Shown one piece after another: positions 47,085 to 60,000 of a DNA stretch of 64,000 bases. The notes below the pieces were generated by a model. The model saw only the letters and a program-made list of their open reading frames with translations. It searched no databases and had not been told where the DNA came from. Origin of the DNA: Colocasia esculenta. Lineage: Eukaryota > Streptophyta > Magnoliopsida > Alismatales > Araceae. A program made the translations under genes and the position numbers. Location: positions 145,465,371 through 145,529,370 of the forward strand of contig CM024757.1 of the NCBI GenBank assembly GCA_014218235.1, given 5' to 3'. The stretch's first letter is position 1, and each line of letters opens with the position of its first letter.

Positions 47085-50000
47085 TTGATCGACGCACAAT
47101 TTCTTGTTAAGCGAGTTAGGTTAGTTAAAAAAGGGAGAACTTAGGTAGGTTTGGGGGTTCAAAATTAGAAATACTCATCCGATTGGCCTCCGATTTTTTT
47201 CAGAACGGTCGGGGCGATGAGTGTGACTTGGGAAACCGCCGTCGATCAATTCGGACTCCCGTTTGAGGTCGACGCCTCAAACTTATATTAAGCAAGTTAG
47301 TTTAGTTAACAAATGAAAAAATTAGGTTTGTGGGTCCAAATTAAAAATACTCATCCGACTGGCCTCCGGTTTGTTCCAGCACGGTCAGACGGATGAGTGT
47401 GACTTGTGAAAACTGACGGAGTTAAATTCGGACTCCCGGTTTGACCTCGACGCTCCAAGTCGTCTTAACCAAGTTAGTTTAGTTAAAAAATGAAAAACTT
47501 CGATTTGAGGGACAAAATTAGAAATACTCTTCCAATTGGCCTCCGGTTTGTTCCAGCACGGTCGGGTCGATAAGTGTGACTTGTGGAAATGACGGAGTTC
47601 AATTCGGACTCCCGTTTGACCTCGACGCTCCAAGTCGTCTTAACCAGTTAGTTTAGTTAAAAAATGAAAAACTTCGATTTGAGGGACCAAAATTAGAAAT
47701 ACTCTTCCAATTGGCCTCCGGTTTGTTCCAGCACGGTCGGGTCGATAAGTGTGACTTGTGGAAACTGACGGAGTTCAATTCGGACTCCCGGTTTGACCGC
47801 GACGCGCCAAGTCGTCTTAACCAAGTTAGTTTAGTTAAAAATGATATACTTCGATTTGAGGGACCAAAATTAGAAATACTCATCCGATTGCCCTTCGGTT
47901 TGTTCCAGCACGGTCGGGTCGATGAGTGTGACTTGTGGAACTGACGGAGTTCAATTCGGACTCCCGGTTTGACCTCGACGCTCCAAGTCGTCTTAACCAA
48001 GTTAGTTTAGTTAAAAAATGAAAAATTTCGATTTGAGGGACCAAAATTAGAAAGTCATCCGATTGCCCTCCGGTTTGTTCCAGCACGGTCGGGTCGATGA
48101 GTGTGACTTGTGGAACTGACGGAGTTCAATTCGGACTCCCGGTTTGACCGCGACGCGCCAAGTCGTCTTAACCAAGTTAGTTTAGTTAAAAAATGAAAAC
48201 TTCGATTTGAGGGACCAAAATTAGAAATACTCATCCGATGGCCTCCGGTTTGTTCCAGCACGTTGGGCCACGATGATGTGTGACTTGTGGAAACTGACGG
48301 AGTTCAATTCGGACTCCCGATTTGACCTCGACGCTCCAAGTCGTCTTAACCAAGTTAGTTTAGTTAAAAATGAAAAATTTCGATTTGAGGGACCAAATTA
48401 GAAATACTCATCCGATTGCCCTCCGGTTGTTCCAGCACGGTCGGGTCGATGAGTGTGACTTGTGGAAACTGACGGAGTTCAATTCGGACTCCCGGTTTGA
48501 CCGCGACGCGCCAAGTCGTCTTAACCAAGTTAGTTTAGTTAAAAAATGAAAAACTTCGATTTGAGGGACCAAATTAGAAATACTCATCCGATTGCCCTCC
48601 GGTTTGTTCCAGCACGGTCGGGCGATGAGTGTGACTTGTGGAAACTGACGGAGTTCAATTCGGACTCCCGGTTTGACCGCGACACGCCAAGTCGTCTTAA
48701 CCAAGTTAGTTTAGTTAAAAATAAATACTTCGATTTGAGGGACCAAAATTAGAAATACTCATCCGATTGGCCTCCGGTTTGTTCCAGCACGGTCGGGTCG
48801 ATGAGTGTGACTTGTGGAAACTGACGGAGTTCAATTCGGACTCCCGGTTTGACCTCGACGCTCCAAGTCGTCTTAACCAAGTTAGTTTAGTTAAAAAATG
48901 AAATACTTCGATTTGAGGACCAAAATTAGAAATACTCTTCCATTGACCTCGGTTTTGTTCCAGCACGGTCGGGCCGATGATTGTGACTTGTGGAAACTGA
49001 CGGAGTTCAATTCGGACTCCCGGTTTGACCTCGACGCTCCAAGTCGTAATAACCAAGTTAGTTTAGTTAAAAAATGAATACTTCGATTTGAGGGACCAAA
49101 ATTAGAAATACTCATCCGATTGCCTCCGGTTTGTTCCAGCACGGTCGGGCCGATGAGTGTGACTTGTGGAAACTGACGGAGTTCAATTCGGACTCCCGGT
49201 TTGACCTCGACGCTCCAAGTCGTCTTAACCAAGTTAGTTTTTTAGTTAAAAATGAAGAACTTCGGTTTCAGGTCCAAAATTAGAAATACTCATCCATTGC
49301 CCTCCGTTTTGTTCCAGCACGGTCGGGTCGATGAGTGTGACTTGTGAAAACTGACGGAGTTCAATTCGGACTCCGGTTTGACCTCAACGCTCCAAGTCGT
49401 CTTAAACAAGTTAGTTTAGTTAAAAAATAAAAACTTCGATTTGAGGGACCAAAATTAGAAATACTCATCCGATTGGCCTCCGGTTTGTTCCAGCACGGTC
49501 GGGTCGATGAGTGTGACTTGTGGAAACTGACGGAGTTCAATTCGGACTCCCGGATTTGACCTCGACGCTCCAAGTCGTCTTAACCAAGTTAGTTTAGTTA
49601 AAAAATGAAAAACTTCGATTTGAGGGACCAAAATTAGAAATACTCTTCCGATTGGCCTCCGTTTGTTCCAGCACGGTCGGGCGATGAGTGTGACTTGTGG
49701 AAACTGACGGAGTTCAATTCGGACTCCCGGTTTGACCTCGCGACGCCAAGTCGTCTTAACCAAGTTAGTTTAGTTTAAAAAATGGAATACTTCGATTTGA
49801 GGGAACAAAATTAGAATACTCTCCATTGGACCTCCGGTTTGTTCCAGCACGGTCGGTCGATGAGTGTGACTTGTGGAAACTGACGGAGTTCAATTCGGAC
49901 TCCCGGTTTGACCTCGACGCTCCAAGTCGTCTTAACCAAGTTAGTTTAGTTAAAAATGAAAAAACTTCGATTTGAGGGACCAAAATTAGAAATACTCTTC

Positions 50001-51367
50001 CAATTGGCCTCCGGTTTGTTCCAGCACGGTCGGGTCGATGAGTGTGACTTGTGGAAACTGACGGAGTTCAATTCGGACTCCCGGTTTGACCGCGACGCGC
50101 TAAGTCGTCTTAACCAAGTTAGTTTAGTTAAAAAATGAAAAATTTCGATTTGAGGGACAAAATTAGAAATACTCTTCCAATTGCCCTCCGGTTTGTTCCA
50201 GCACGGTCGGGTCGATGAGTGTGACTTGTGGAAACTGACGGAGTTCAATTCGGACTGCCGATTTGACCTCGACGCTCCAAGTCGTCTTAACCAAGTTAGT
50301 TTAGTTAAAAAATGAAAAACTTCGATTTGAGGGACCAATCATTAGAAATACTCTTCCGATTGGCCTCCGGTTTGTTCCAGCACGGTCGGGTCGATGAGTG
50401 TGACTTGTGGAAACTGACGGAGTTCAATTCGGACTCCCGGTTTGACCGCGACGCGCTAAGTCGTCTAACCAAGTTAGTTTAGTTAAAAATGAAAATTTTC
50501 GATTTTAGGGAACAAAATTAGAAATACTCTTCCAATTGACCTCCGGTTTGTTCCAGCACGGTCGGTCGATGAGTGTGACTTGTGGAAACTGACGGAGTTC
50601 ATTCGGACTCCCCGGTTTGACCTCGACGCTCCAAGTCGTCTTAACCAGTTAGTTTAGTTATTTAAAAAATGAAAAACTTCGATTTGAGGGACCAAAATTA
50701 GAAATACTCATCCGATTGGCCTACGGTTTGTTCCAGCACGGTTGGGCCGATGAGTGTGAATTGGTGAAACTGACGGAGTCAATTCGGACTCCCGATTTGA
50801 CCTCGACGCTCCAAGTCGTCTTAACCAAGTTAGTTTATTTAAAAAATGAAAAACTTCGGTTTGAGGGCCAATGTTAGAAATATCTTTCCGATTGGCCTCC
50901 GGTTTGTTCCACACGGTGGGCGATGAGTGGACTTGTGGAAACTGACATAGTTCAATTCGGACTCCCGGTTTGACCGCGAGCGCTAAGTCGTCTTAACCAA
51001 GTTAGTTTAGTAAAAAATGAAATACTTCGATTTGAGGGAACAAAATTAGAAATACTCTTCCAATTGACCTCCGGTTGTTCCAGCACGGTCGGGTCGATGA
51101 GTGTGACTTGTGGAAACTGACGGAGTTCAATCGGACTCCCGGTTGACCTCGACGCTCCAAGTCGTCTTAACCAAGTTAGTTTAGTAAAAATGAAAAACTT
51201 CGATTTGAGGGACAAAATTAGAAATACTCTTCCGATGGGCCTCCGGTTTGTTCCAGCACGGTCGGGGTCGAGAAGTGTGACTTGTGGAAACTGACGGAGT
51301 TCAATTCGGACTCCCGGTTTGACCTCGACGCTCCAAGTCGTCTTAACAAGTTAGTTTAGTTAAAAAA
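47085..51367. repeat. 176-bp satellite-like tandem array, about 24 copies
   Basis: The landmark CCAAGTCGTCTTAACCAAG recurs about every 176-177 bp from about 47455 to 51340 (22 intervals in 3,885 bp). Each unit also has GACGGAGTTCAATTCGGACT, ACTTCGATTTGAGGGAC and TCCAGCACGGTCGG. The first units (47085-47400) are the most diverged; later ones differ by scattered 1-3 base indels and substitutions. Open frames on the minus strand come from the repeat itself. The array runs into an assembly gap. Confidence 0.95.
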
Positions 51368-51467
51368 NNNNNNNNNNNNNNNNNNNNNNNNNNNNNNNNN
51401 NNNNNNNNNNNNNNNNNNNNNNNNNNNNNNNNNNNNNNNNNNNNNNNNNNNNNNNNNNNNNNNNNNN
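51368..51467. other. 100-N assembly gap
   Basis: Exactly 100 N at the edge of the satellite array, the usual placeholder for a gap of unknown size. The true array length is unknown. Confidence 0.97.
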
Positions 51468-51935
51468 AAGGTAACCTCAATCGGAGCTAAATCTTCTTTG
51501 TCGGCCGGCCGGTGAAGGAGTAAGAAGAGCCTGCACACACTCTCCCGCAATCTTCAGGTGAAGGTTGGTATCGCACTTTCCTTTCCGCCCATTTCCTTCG
51601 ACACCCTCACGTGTCTGGCGATCACACACTCCATATTGTGCGCACACGCACGATTTGTTTTTTTCTCTCCACCCATTTTCGCCACTTCTTTTCATCTTCT
51701 CCATATCATTAGTTTTTTTAAAATCAATCTCTTTGTGGGATGGTGTTTTTGAAAAGAAAACATGTCTACACCAGTCATCCAAATGGAGCGCAGTTTAATG
51801 CCCGAGAAAACATAACACAATCACAAGCATGGCAAAGCACAACATATGCACAGACAAAGATGCTCTCAACATTTGGCACACCGCTCCAGGAGGTAGACAC
51901 CACGTGTCTTATCCTCACACACATACAAGAGGGCT
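51468..51935. other. Unassigned DNA after the gap
   Basis: No recognised gene or repeat family. Short open frames such as 51740-51994 run into the next element and have no domain. Confidence 0.5.
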
Positions 51936-52890
51936 CACTACTAGGACCTACCTATAGGGTTGACGGAACCCTGATTGCCGTTAACCCAGGGTAAACGACA
52001 TAACCCTTGCCATCTACTCATATTAGACAGCAACATGTCTTGTCGTTAATCTTGTCTTGACAGCAAGGTATTTTGTTGTCAAGTTCTTCCTTAAGAGATT
52101 GATGTCAATAAACTTTGACATCAAGTTCTTCAGGTTCCAACAAGTGATATGACCCTAGGCCACTCCCAAGGGTGATCCAGCCCAGAAAACCATGATCTAA
52201 TGATGGGAAATGCTTTCCCTCATCACAAATCACCAGCAAAAAGCTGGAAAACAACGATCCTATGCTTTGATTGGTAAATTACACCCTCAAAACCTGTCAT
52301 GGAGAAACCCTCCCCAAAACCTCGATTTTCACACAATCACATGCATTACATTTTCCACAACATGGCAAACATGGGTTCATGGGTAGAATCCCTACCTCAC
52401 AACACCAAAAATCCCAAGAAAACCTCGGAATCGCGCCGATCCCCCAAGCTTACCCCGTAGGTCGATCCTCCAAATCTGTCGTTTCCTCGCCTGATCCAAA
52501 GCTGCCATGCGCACGACCTCCCCACGAGCTCCCGTCGGCCGCCGGAAGAGGTGGAGAATAAGAGAGGTGAAGGTGGAGGTGTGGAAGGGAGAAAAAATTG
52601 GAAGGAGGGGGCCTTGGGTCGCCCCATAAAAATAGGCCCGACGACAGTTGACGTCAACATATGTTGTTGTCAACTACACCGCCAAGAACGTGACGTCAAT
52701 ATCGATTGCCGTCAAGTTCAACGCATGGAAAATTCTGAAAACACGGGTAGACGACAACATACCTTGACGTTAAGACCAAGTAGAAGGCACACTCTTCCAC
52801 CGGCAACCCTACTGTTGATGTCAAGCCCCCCTGACGTCAACCAACACTATTCTGAAAAGGCCCATTAAGGGTCCAATAAGGCTCATGGCC
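51936..52890. mobile_element. Element N: probable non-autonomous CACTA piece with TGACGTCA-type subterminal repeats
   Basis: Begins CACTACTAGGACCTACC at 51936. Clusters of (A/G)TTGACGTCAA and degenerate forms (GTTGACGG, TTGACATCAAG, GTTGTCAAG) occupy both sides: about 51958-52140 and 52638-52840. The middle is ordinary low-coding DNA. The matching right terminus is absent; the sequence joins the LTR remnant of element O near 52893. Confidence 0.45.
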
Positions 52891-52892
52891 TT

Positions 52893-53419
52893 ACAACAAA
52901 TCTTCATCATTCTTCTCTTGTTCTTGGTTGAGAATTGTACTTCAACTTACTCACACAAACATATTTGTGTGTGTGCGCTCGGTTAGTGAGCACGTCGTTG
53001 TTTGTTGGTATGTAGTGTGTGCGCGCTTACATGCTGGGTTGTCTCGTCCTCGAGAAACAAGGTGAGGTTTGTCTTGTCCCCATAAACAACTGTGTGTGTG
53101 GGTTTTTGCTTGTACCAGGGAAACAAGCTAGTGGAAATCCTCACAATGGTGTGGGGTAGTGAACGTAGACGCACACAGTGATGTGTTTGTCGAACCACTC
53201 TAATTTCTACGTGCACGTGTGGTCTACATCCATCTCTTCTATCTCCGTTCTATGCCCATTAGGATAGTTGGTTTCGTCTATATACTTGTTATATTCGCTA
53301 TGCATATCACATAACAGGTTTGATTGTTTGCATCTAATCTATTATGTGTTAAAAGAATTTTTATTGGACAATAACCAATTCACCCCTCCCCTATTGGTTG
53401 TTCATCGCATCTCTTTACA
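52893..53419 (+). repeat. Element O 5' LTR, R-U5 part
   Basis: Starts at the border with element N and matches the 3' LTR from about 63870 on (TTGAGAATTGTACTTCAACT and the TGTGTGTGCTCGGTT region). It ends TTTACA at 53419 after the C-rich motif TTCACCCCTCCCC. About 1 kb of U3, with the TATA box, is missing. Confidence 0.85.
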
Positions 53420-53423
53420 TCAA

Positions 53424-53440
53424 TTGGTATACGAGCCAAG
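53424..53440 (+). other. Element O primer binding site (degenerate)
   Basis: TTGGTATACGAGCCAAG, a variant of the tRNA-Met site TGGTATCAGAGCC with substitutions; position just after the LTR. Confidence 0.7.
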
Positions 53441-53470
53441 CTCTTGATCTAAAGAGAGATCCTGTTTACG

Positions 53471-55331
53471 ATGGCCAATAAGGGATTCATGCCTGAAGGT
53501 TGCTCTATCCAACGTCAGGGCTCAAGATTATGAGATCTAGAAAGTTGTGAATACGGGTCCATATACACTGCCAGAGGATGAGGGAAAGTGGACAAAGGAT
53601 CATATTAAAAAATCCAAGGTTAATTTCAATGTCATGAATATAATGCAATGTGCTATTCATCCTCGTACATACTCCCGTGTTTCCATGTGCAGTTCGACAA
53701 AGGAGATGTGGGACAAATTGAAGCTGATCTATGAAGGCACCTCTGAAGCCAAGGAAACCAAAGTCAACATCCTGGTCCATGAATATGACATGTTCAAGAT
53801 GAGCCCAATGGAAACAATCTCTGACATGTTTTCTAGGCTATCCAACATAACCAATGGACTGAAGGCACTTTGGAAGAACTATACGGACATGGAGATAGTT
53901 CGTAAAGTTCTAAGGTCTCTCCCACCGGTGTGGCACACCAAGGCCACAATCATTGAAGACTCCAAGAACTTGTCAACCCTCACTGTGGAGAAGATGGTTG
54001 GGAGTCTCATGACATATGAGATCAATCTGAAGTGGGAGGAGGCCGAGCAACCCTTTCTTATTAAGAAAAAGGATGTAGCACTCAAGGCATGGAAATCTAA
54101 GGCAAGCAGTTCTGAAGAAAACTCGTCAAGTGAGGATCTGGAGGAAATGGCAGACATAGCCCAAAGCTTCAAAAAATTTCTGAAGAAAAAGAAGCTTCAG
54201 TCTAATAAATTCTCCAAGGACTTCAAGGGAAAATTAAAGTTAGAAGACTCTAGTAGAAAATCAGAGTTAATCTGTTATGAGTTCTAAGGAATTGGGTGCA
54301 TGAGATCAGAATGCCTAGTATTTTTGAGAAAGCAGAACAAAGAGAAGGCAAAGAAGCCCAAAGCCATGGTCGCCACCTAGACTGACTCTGACCAGTCATC
54401 ATCTGAGGCTGAACAGCCCAAGAAGGAGGGGTGCGGTCTCATGGCTATTGAGGATGAATCTCTTGAGGTAAACTCTGACCGAGAATCTTTTACTCTTGAG
54501 GAGATTGAACAAATGTATTCTGATTTGTATGAAAAATACAAGAAAATAAAAAAAGAAAACAAGGGATTGAAAAATAAATTTGAAACATTTCTGCATGCTG
54601 AAACAAATTGTATGTCATGTCATAAACTTAAACCACAATGTTAAAAGCTACTAAATGATAATGAACTACTTTCAAGTAAGATCACATGGTATGAAGATGA
54701 AATTGTTTCCTTAGCTCATGACAATGCTAATTCTGAGAATTTTAGTATGCTTGAAAGGGAAAATGTCTCTCTGAAATCTGAAAATGAAGAATTGAAAAAT
54801 CAAGTTCATATGTTTGAGAAGAATGTTAAAAATTCTGAAAATTATGTTAAGGAAATGCATGAAACAATAAATGATCTAAAATCAATTGTTTCTAAACTCA
54901 TGAAGGGGAAGCAAAAGCTTGATGAAGTTCTTAGTGTTAAAATGAATACTAACAGACATGGTTTAGGATATTCCTCTAGAAACAAAGAGAACAAATCTGT
55001 TAAGTCTAAATTTAAAACATCCTTTGTTCATGCGTCTAATGCACCTAGCACATCACAGTCACATGGAAAGAAAACTACTCATGTTAAAAAAAAATCTGTT
55101 TATGCTAAGATGACTAAGCAAGTTAAGAAATCTATGCAAGCCAAACAATCAGTAAATTGTAAACACTCTGTGAAGGCTAAGAAGGATGCACAGTCAAATA
55201 AATTTCAGTATGTTAATCATCATGTTCTTCATAAACCACAACCCACAGAACTCAATTCAATTATCACATGCTATTTCTGTGGTGGGCATGGTCATATGAA
55301 CTATATTTGTTCTTTAAAGAAAAACATGCAG
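53471..55331 (+). pseudogene. gag: Element O gag, upstream part to the LINE insertion
   Basis: Starts at ATG 53471 (MANKGFMPEGCSI). The family motif around the conserved Tyr-Trp of the N-terminal domain is missing, with an apparent deletion and a frame change near 53495-53545. From 53547 it is readable: STKEMWDKLKLIYEGTSEAK, DMEIVRKVLRSLPPVWHTK and VEKMVGSLMTYEI. A first, damaged zinc knuckle follows (CYEF then a stop at 54285). A long Lys/Glu coiled coil (54440-54930) has stops near 54378 and 54642. A Lys-rich segment and an intact second knuckle CYFCGGHGHMNYIC come at about 55270-55311. The frame is otherwise continuous. The LINE entered just after the knuckle; the gene resumes at 61297. 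Confidence 0.87.
55317..55331 (+). repeat. LINE target-site duplication, left copy
   Basis: AAGAAAAACATGCAG, identical to 61297-61311 after the poly(A). Confidence 0.95.
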
Positions 55332-55490
55332 TAATTTACAGTGAGGGATCGTAGGTTTGTTTCTCTCTCTAGTTTCTAGAGATAGATGCTCTGAGGATTT
55401 GGGTCGTTCTGGTGGCGTCCTGGTTACCTCCACCGCCATTCCGGCGGTGGTGGTCGGCCTATGTTTGAGGTGGTTCTGGATATCAGATCA

Positions 55491-57024
55491 TGGAGTTTGT
55501 GCAGCTGTTTGCTGATGGCTCTGGGCTGGGGCAGAAGAAGCTTTCTTTCGCTCAAGCTCTCTCAACATCCTTGTGTCCAACGAAGGTAACCTTGCAGGTT
55601 AAACCTCCTGCGTTCACTGATGCAGGTGCACCTATAGTTTTCTTCTCCCATTATGAAATCTCCAAGTCTGAAGAAGCTCTGAAAAGGGCTATTATTGTGT
55701 AGTGTTCTTACGGTAGGCCTTCTATTCCGGATATTAAATCGTGCCTATCCTTTCACCTTGGCCTCAAGTCGGATTTTATTGTTAGCTCCCTTAATCATCA
55801 CCATCTTCTGCTCCGCTTTGAGACTGATGAGGATTTCCTGTTAGTTCTTCTTCGCAAGAGCCTCTATATTAAGGGTTACTTGTTTCGCTTCTTTTGCTGG
55901 TCGGCCTCCTTTGATTTCGACAAGGATCCATCTTTGATGCCTATCTGGGTCGATTTTCTTGGTCTTCCAGTGAGTTTGTACAATGAAGATTACCTGCGTT
56001 CCATTGCAAATAACTTGGGTCAAGTTCTTCGTATCCATGAAGCCACTTTGGCCTGGACTCAAACTGCTGAGGCATTAGTATGTATTGATTTAGATATCAC
56101 TGCTCCCCTACAAGAGAAGATATGGATTGGTTATACTGACCAAGGATTTTGGCAGAAGGTTAATTATCATAGAGTTCCATCTCTGTGTAAGTTTTTTAAT
56201 CGTATTGGTCACGGTGAAGAGACATGTCTTAAGAAACACAAGAGTAATTTGCCTAAGAACCCTGATGTTCATGGCCTGATGTTCATGATGCACCTGCATC
56301 TGCTCCTACTCCGACTGTTAATGAATGGAGGCCAGTTCGTGGGAGGAAATCTAAGCCTATGGCAGCTGCTACAAGGGTTCCTGTTAGTAACGCCTTTGAG
56401 TGCCTGCGGGAGGGTTTCTTGGATCCAGTGGTGGACACTCAAGATAAAAATCTTTCTACACAAGCCGGTCCTATAGTTGAAGATAATGATCATGTTTTGG
56501 GGCCCTAGGACAATGGAGAGGAGGTTATTGTTAAACAGCTCCTCAACTCATCTAAGCCAAGTTCAACTTCTTTCAATGTTAGTTCCAAGCATATGCAGTC
56601 TATTTTAGTTGAGCAGGGTGTTACTTTATGTGTGCATGGCGACTCTGCCCAAGGCCAGGAACCATGCATGGGTGGCAATGAAGTTTCTAACGGTTCTCCA
56701 ACCCAGGTCCAGGAACCATGCTTGGGCAGTAATGGAGATTCCGACGTTTCTATCCCACTGGTTCTTGGTAGTCCAGTCGCCGGAGTGGTGAATGGCGAGG
56801 GGGCTCTCTTGCCTAATTCTAGATCTTTTGATGGCAACCCAGCTTCGTTGTTACCCTGCATGGGACCGTCAGAATCTTTAGTCTCTCAAAGGGTAGCTGT
56901 TGATAATCTTCTAATGCCTCATGTGCATGTTTCCAAAGATGGTGGAATTCTTTTCAATGACGGTATCTTTACCAGATCTAAGGCTAAGGCTGCTGCAGTT
57001 CGAAGTGGGTATGGTTCCTCATGA
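55491..57024 (+). pseudogene. LINE ORF1 (DUF4283 / zinc-knuckle protein)
   Basis: About 510 codons from MEFVQLFADGSGLGQKKL. The middle shows the DUF4283-type RNA-binding region and its end, LMPIWVDFLGLPVSLYNEDY, then a CCHC knuckle of the zf-CCHC_4 kind (CKFFNRIGHGEETC, near 56185). A long low-complexity C-terminus ends with RSKAKAAAVRSGYGSS. There is one in-frame TAG at 55700-55702 and a frame change near 56278. The stop TGA overlaps the ORF2 start as ATGA. It would package the LINE RNA. Confidence 0.88.
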
Positions 57025-60000
57025 TGTCTCCCATGTTATTTTGGAATATTCGGGGCCTCTCTAACATGGCCTCCAAAAGAGCTCTCAAGCTTATGGTGAA
57101 GAAGCACAAGTTGCAGTTTATTACTGTGTTTGAACCTAAGATTAATATTAACAAGGCCTCCCGCCTTTGCACTTATTTGCATATGGAATATTATGTTAAA
57201 GATATTCAGGAGATGTCCAAGATTTGGATTTTCTTTAATAAGCCTTTTTCTTTTAATCTGTTAACTTACTCCTCCCAGCATGTGACAAGCATGATTTTGC
57301 AAGGTGATTCTCCTCTGATGCTTGTTTCCTCCATCTATGCTAGCTATAATTTCCATGACAGAAGAAGCCTGTTTGAAGACCTTCTCCTTTTGGCTGATAC
57401 TGTGGATGTTTCTTGGGTGGTTGGGGGTGATTTCAATGCCATTGTTCACTCTACTGAGAAGAAGGGAGGGCTCATGCATAACTCTATTTCTACTCTTGAG
57501 TTTAATGCCTTCATTTCGGCTTCTACTCTACTGGATGCTGGGTTTAAAGGATCTCCTTACACTTGGTCTAACAACCAGGTCGACAATCATGCTATTAAGG
57601 CTAGACTGGATAGAGTTCTAGTTAATAATTTGTGTAATGCGAACTATCCGGGTCTTAGTGTCCAACATCTTTCTCGTGGTCCCTCTGATCATGCTCCTCT
57701 TCTCAATAGCTTTCATAATACTTACTCCCAACCTTCACGGTTCATCTTTCAGAACATGTGGTTGACCCACGACTCTTTTTTGAATTGTGTTTCTCAAGCT
57801 TTGACTAGTGAGGACATGTGGTTTCCTAACCCATTCTACAAGCTTCAGGCTAAGCTCAAGGCTGTCAAGATCTCCCTCAAATCCTGGAATAAAAATGTGT
57901 TTGGCCATATTGATGATAATATCAGGAGAGCTGAGGAGCAAGTTACTTTAAAACAACATAATTTTGATTCTTCTCCCACTGTGGAGCACCGTGTTGATCT
58001 CAATGAGGCTAATGCAAAGCTTAGGCAAATCCTTCACTTCCAGGAGATTTTTTGGTGCCAGAAGTCTAGAATTCAATGGTTGGAAGAGGGAGATCACAAT
58101 ATTGCGTTCTACCATGCTGCTGTCTAGGGTCGTCGAAGCAGGAACTTTATTCATAGGTTGAAGATTAATAACACTTGGTGCGATGACCAAAATTTGCTTA
58201 AGGTTGAGGCTGAGTGTTTCTTTCACTATCTGCTTACTTTTGAGGATCATATTGTTGATAATAACCTTCTTTTCTCCATCCCTCATCTTATTTATGAGGA
58301 GGATAACCTGATGCTTACTTCTATGCCTTTTGCTGAGAGGTTAAACTTACCATCTAGAATATGAATGGTCATAGCGCCCCAGGTCCTGATGGTTTCTCTG
58401 GGAAATTCTACACTTCATGTTGGGATATTATTGGTACATATGTTGTTGATGTTGTTTGTGGCTTCTTTGTTGGATATCCTCTTCCGAAAGGGGTTTCTTC
58501 TTCCATTATTGCTCTTATTCCCAAAGTGGATAATCCTAGCAGCTACAGTCATTACCACCCCATCAGCCTTTGCAATTTTTGTTATAAAATTGTGTCTTCT
58601 ATCATTTGCAATAGGCTTACTACTATTCTGCCTTCTATTATATCTTTGGAGCAGGGTGCTTTTGTTAAAGGTAGGAACATCATGGATAATGTGTTCCTGG
58701 CTAGATAGTTGGTTTCCGACCTTGGCATGAAAGTTCGTGGTCATAATGTGATATTAAACTCGATATGATGAAAGCTTATGACCAAGTGGAATGGGATTTC
58801 CTCTTGGCGGTTCTTCGCAAGTTTGGCTTCTCCTCTAGATTCACTTCTTATGTGGCCATGCTTATCTATAATTGTTGGTTTTTAGTTCTTTTTAATGGTG
58901 CTCTTGCTGGCTTCTTTAAGTCTTCCAGAGGTTTTCGTCAGGGCGATCCTCTTGCTCCGGCTCTTCTTATTATCATGGAGGAACTTTGAGTAGGGGCCTT
59001 CGGATGATGTTGGAAAATCGTGTTATTCATCTTACTCTGGTCCCAGGAATTGTTTGTAAATTTCTCATCTTTTATATGATGATGACACTCTCATTTTCCT
59101 CAATGGTCAGGCTACTAATATCCAAAAATTCATGTATTTCATCAAGACGTATGAGCAGTCTTCTGGGCAATGGGTTAGCCATGGCAAAAGCAGCTTTTTA
59201 TTTCTAATTATGCTCCTCTCCATGTGGCATATAAAATTCATCGAATGACTGGTTTCCAGCATCAAAAAGGGACTATGCATTATCTTGGTGTGCCTATTAA
59301 GCAAGGTAGAAACTTGGTGGCTGACTACAAGTCATTGATGGATAAAATCTCTACTCGTGTTAGCAATTGGAAGTCTAGATTCTTGTCAAAAGTGAGCAGA
59401 ATGACTCTTGTTAATTCTGTTCTTAATTCTATGTCGGTGTATCTATCCACTGCATCTTCTATTCCTAAGACTGTTATTAATTTTATTGGACGCCTTTGTG
59501 CTGCTTTTTTCTGGGCTGGTTCTCCTAGTGAGAGCCGCAGGCATTGGGTATCTTCGGCCAATATTCAGAAGCCTATTTTGGAAGGTGGTCTTGGAGTTCA
59601 TAGTCTTTGGCATGTTCTGACTTCGATGGTGATCAAGCTTATTTGGAATATTTATCATGGGTCTTCTTTGTGGGTTTCATATGCTAGGAATAGATTTTTT
59701 CATGATGGCCAGCTTACTAGGCACCCGCTTGGTATATCCAAGAAACTTTTCTCTGCTGCTCATGACATTGTTCAACAAAATTCTAGATGGATCTTGGGTA
59801 ATGGTGCTAGTATTAGTTTTTTGGATGATGTTTGGATTGGTCAGCAACCTCTTCGGCGAATTATATCCACTCCTTTTTTAGCTCCTTCTCCCACTGTTCA
59901 GGAGGTCCTTCTTGATAACAACCATCACCTGCACTCACTTATTAATGTGAATCTGGATCAGTTGAAGCTCTCATCTAATGCAGATATTTGTGTTTGGGTC

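Noticed and set aside
47385..51215. Many open frames of 60-130 codons on the minus strand with repeated peptide (RRLGASRSNRES)
   Set aside because: They are the translation of the 176-bp satellite unit, broken by random indels; no start context, domain or codon pattern.
47085..51367. CRISPR-like repeat-spacer array
   Set aside because: Continuous 176-bp units without unique spacers, in a plant genome next to transposon genes.
40936..51367. Complete CACTA element with defined ends
   Set aside because: No CACTA/TAGTG terminal pair could be found; only the gene-bearing body is supported.
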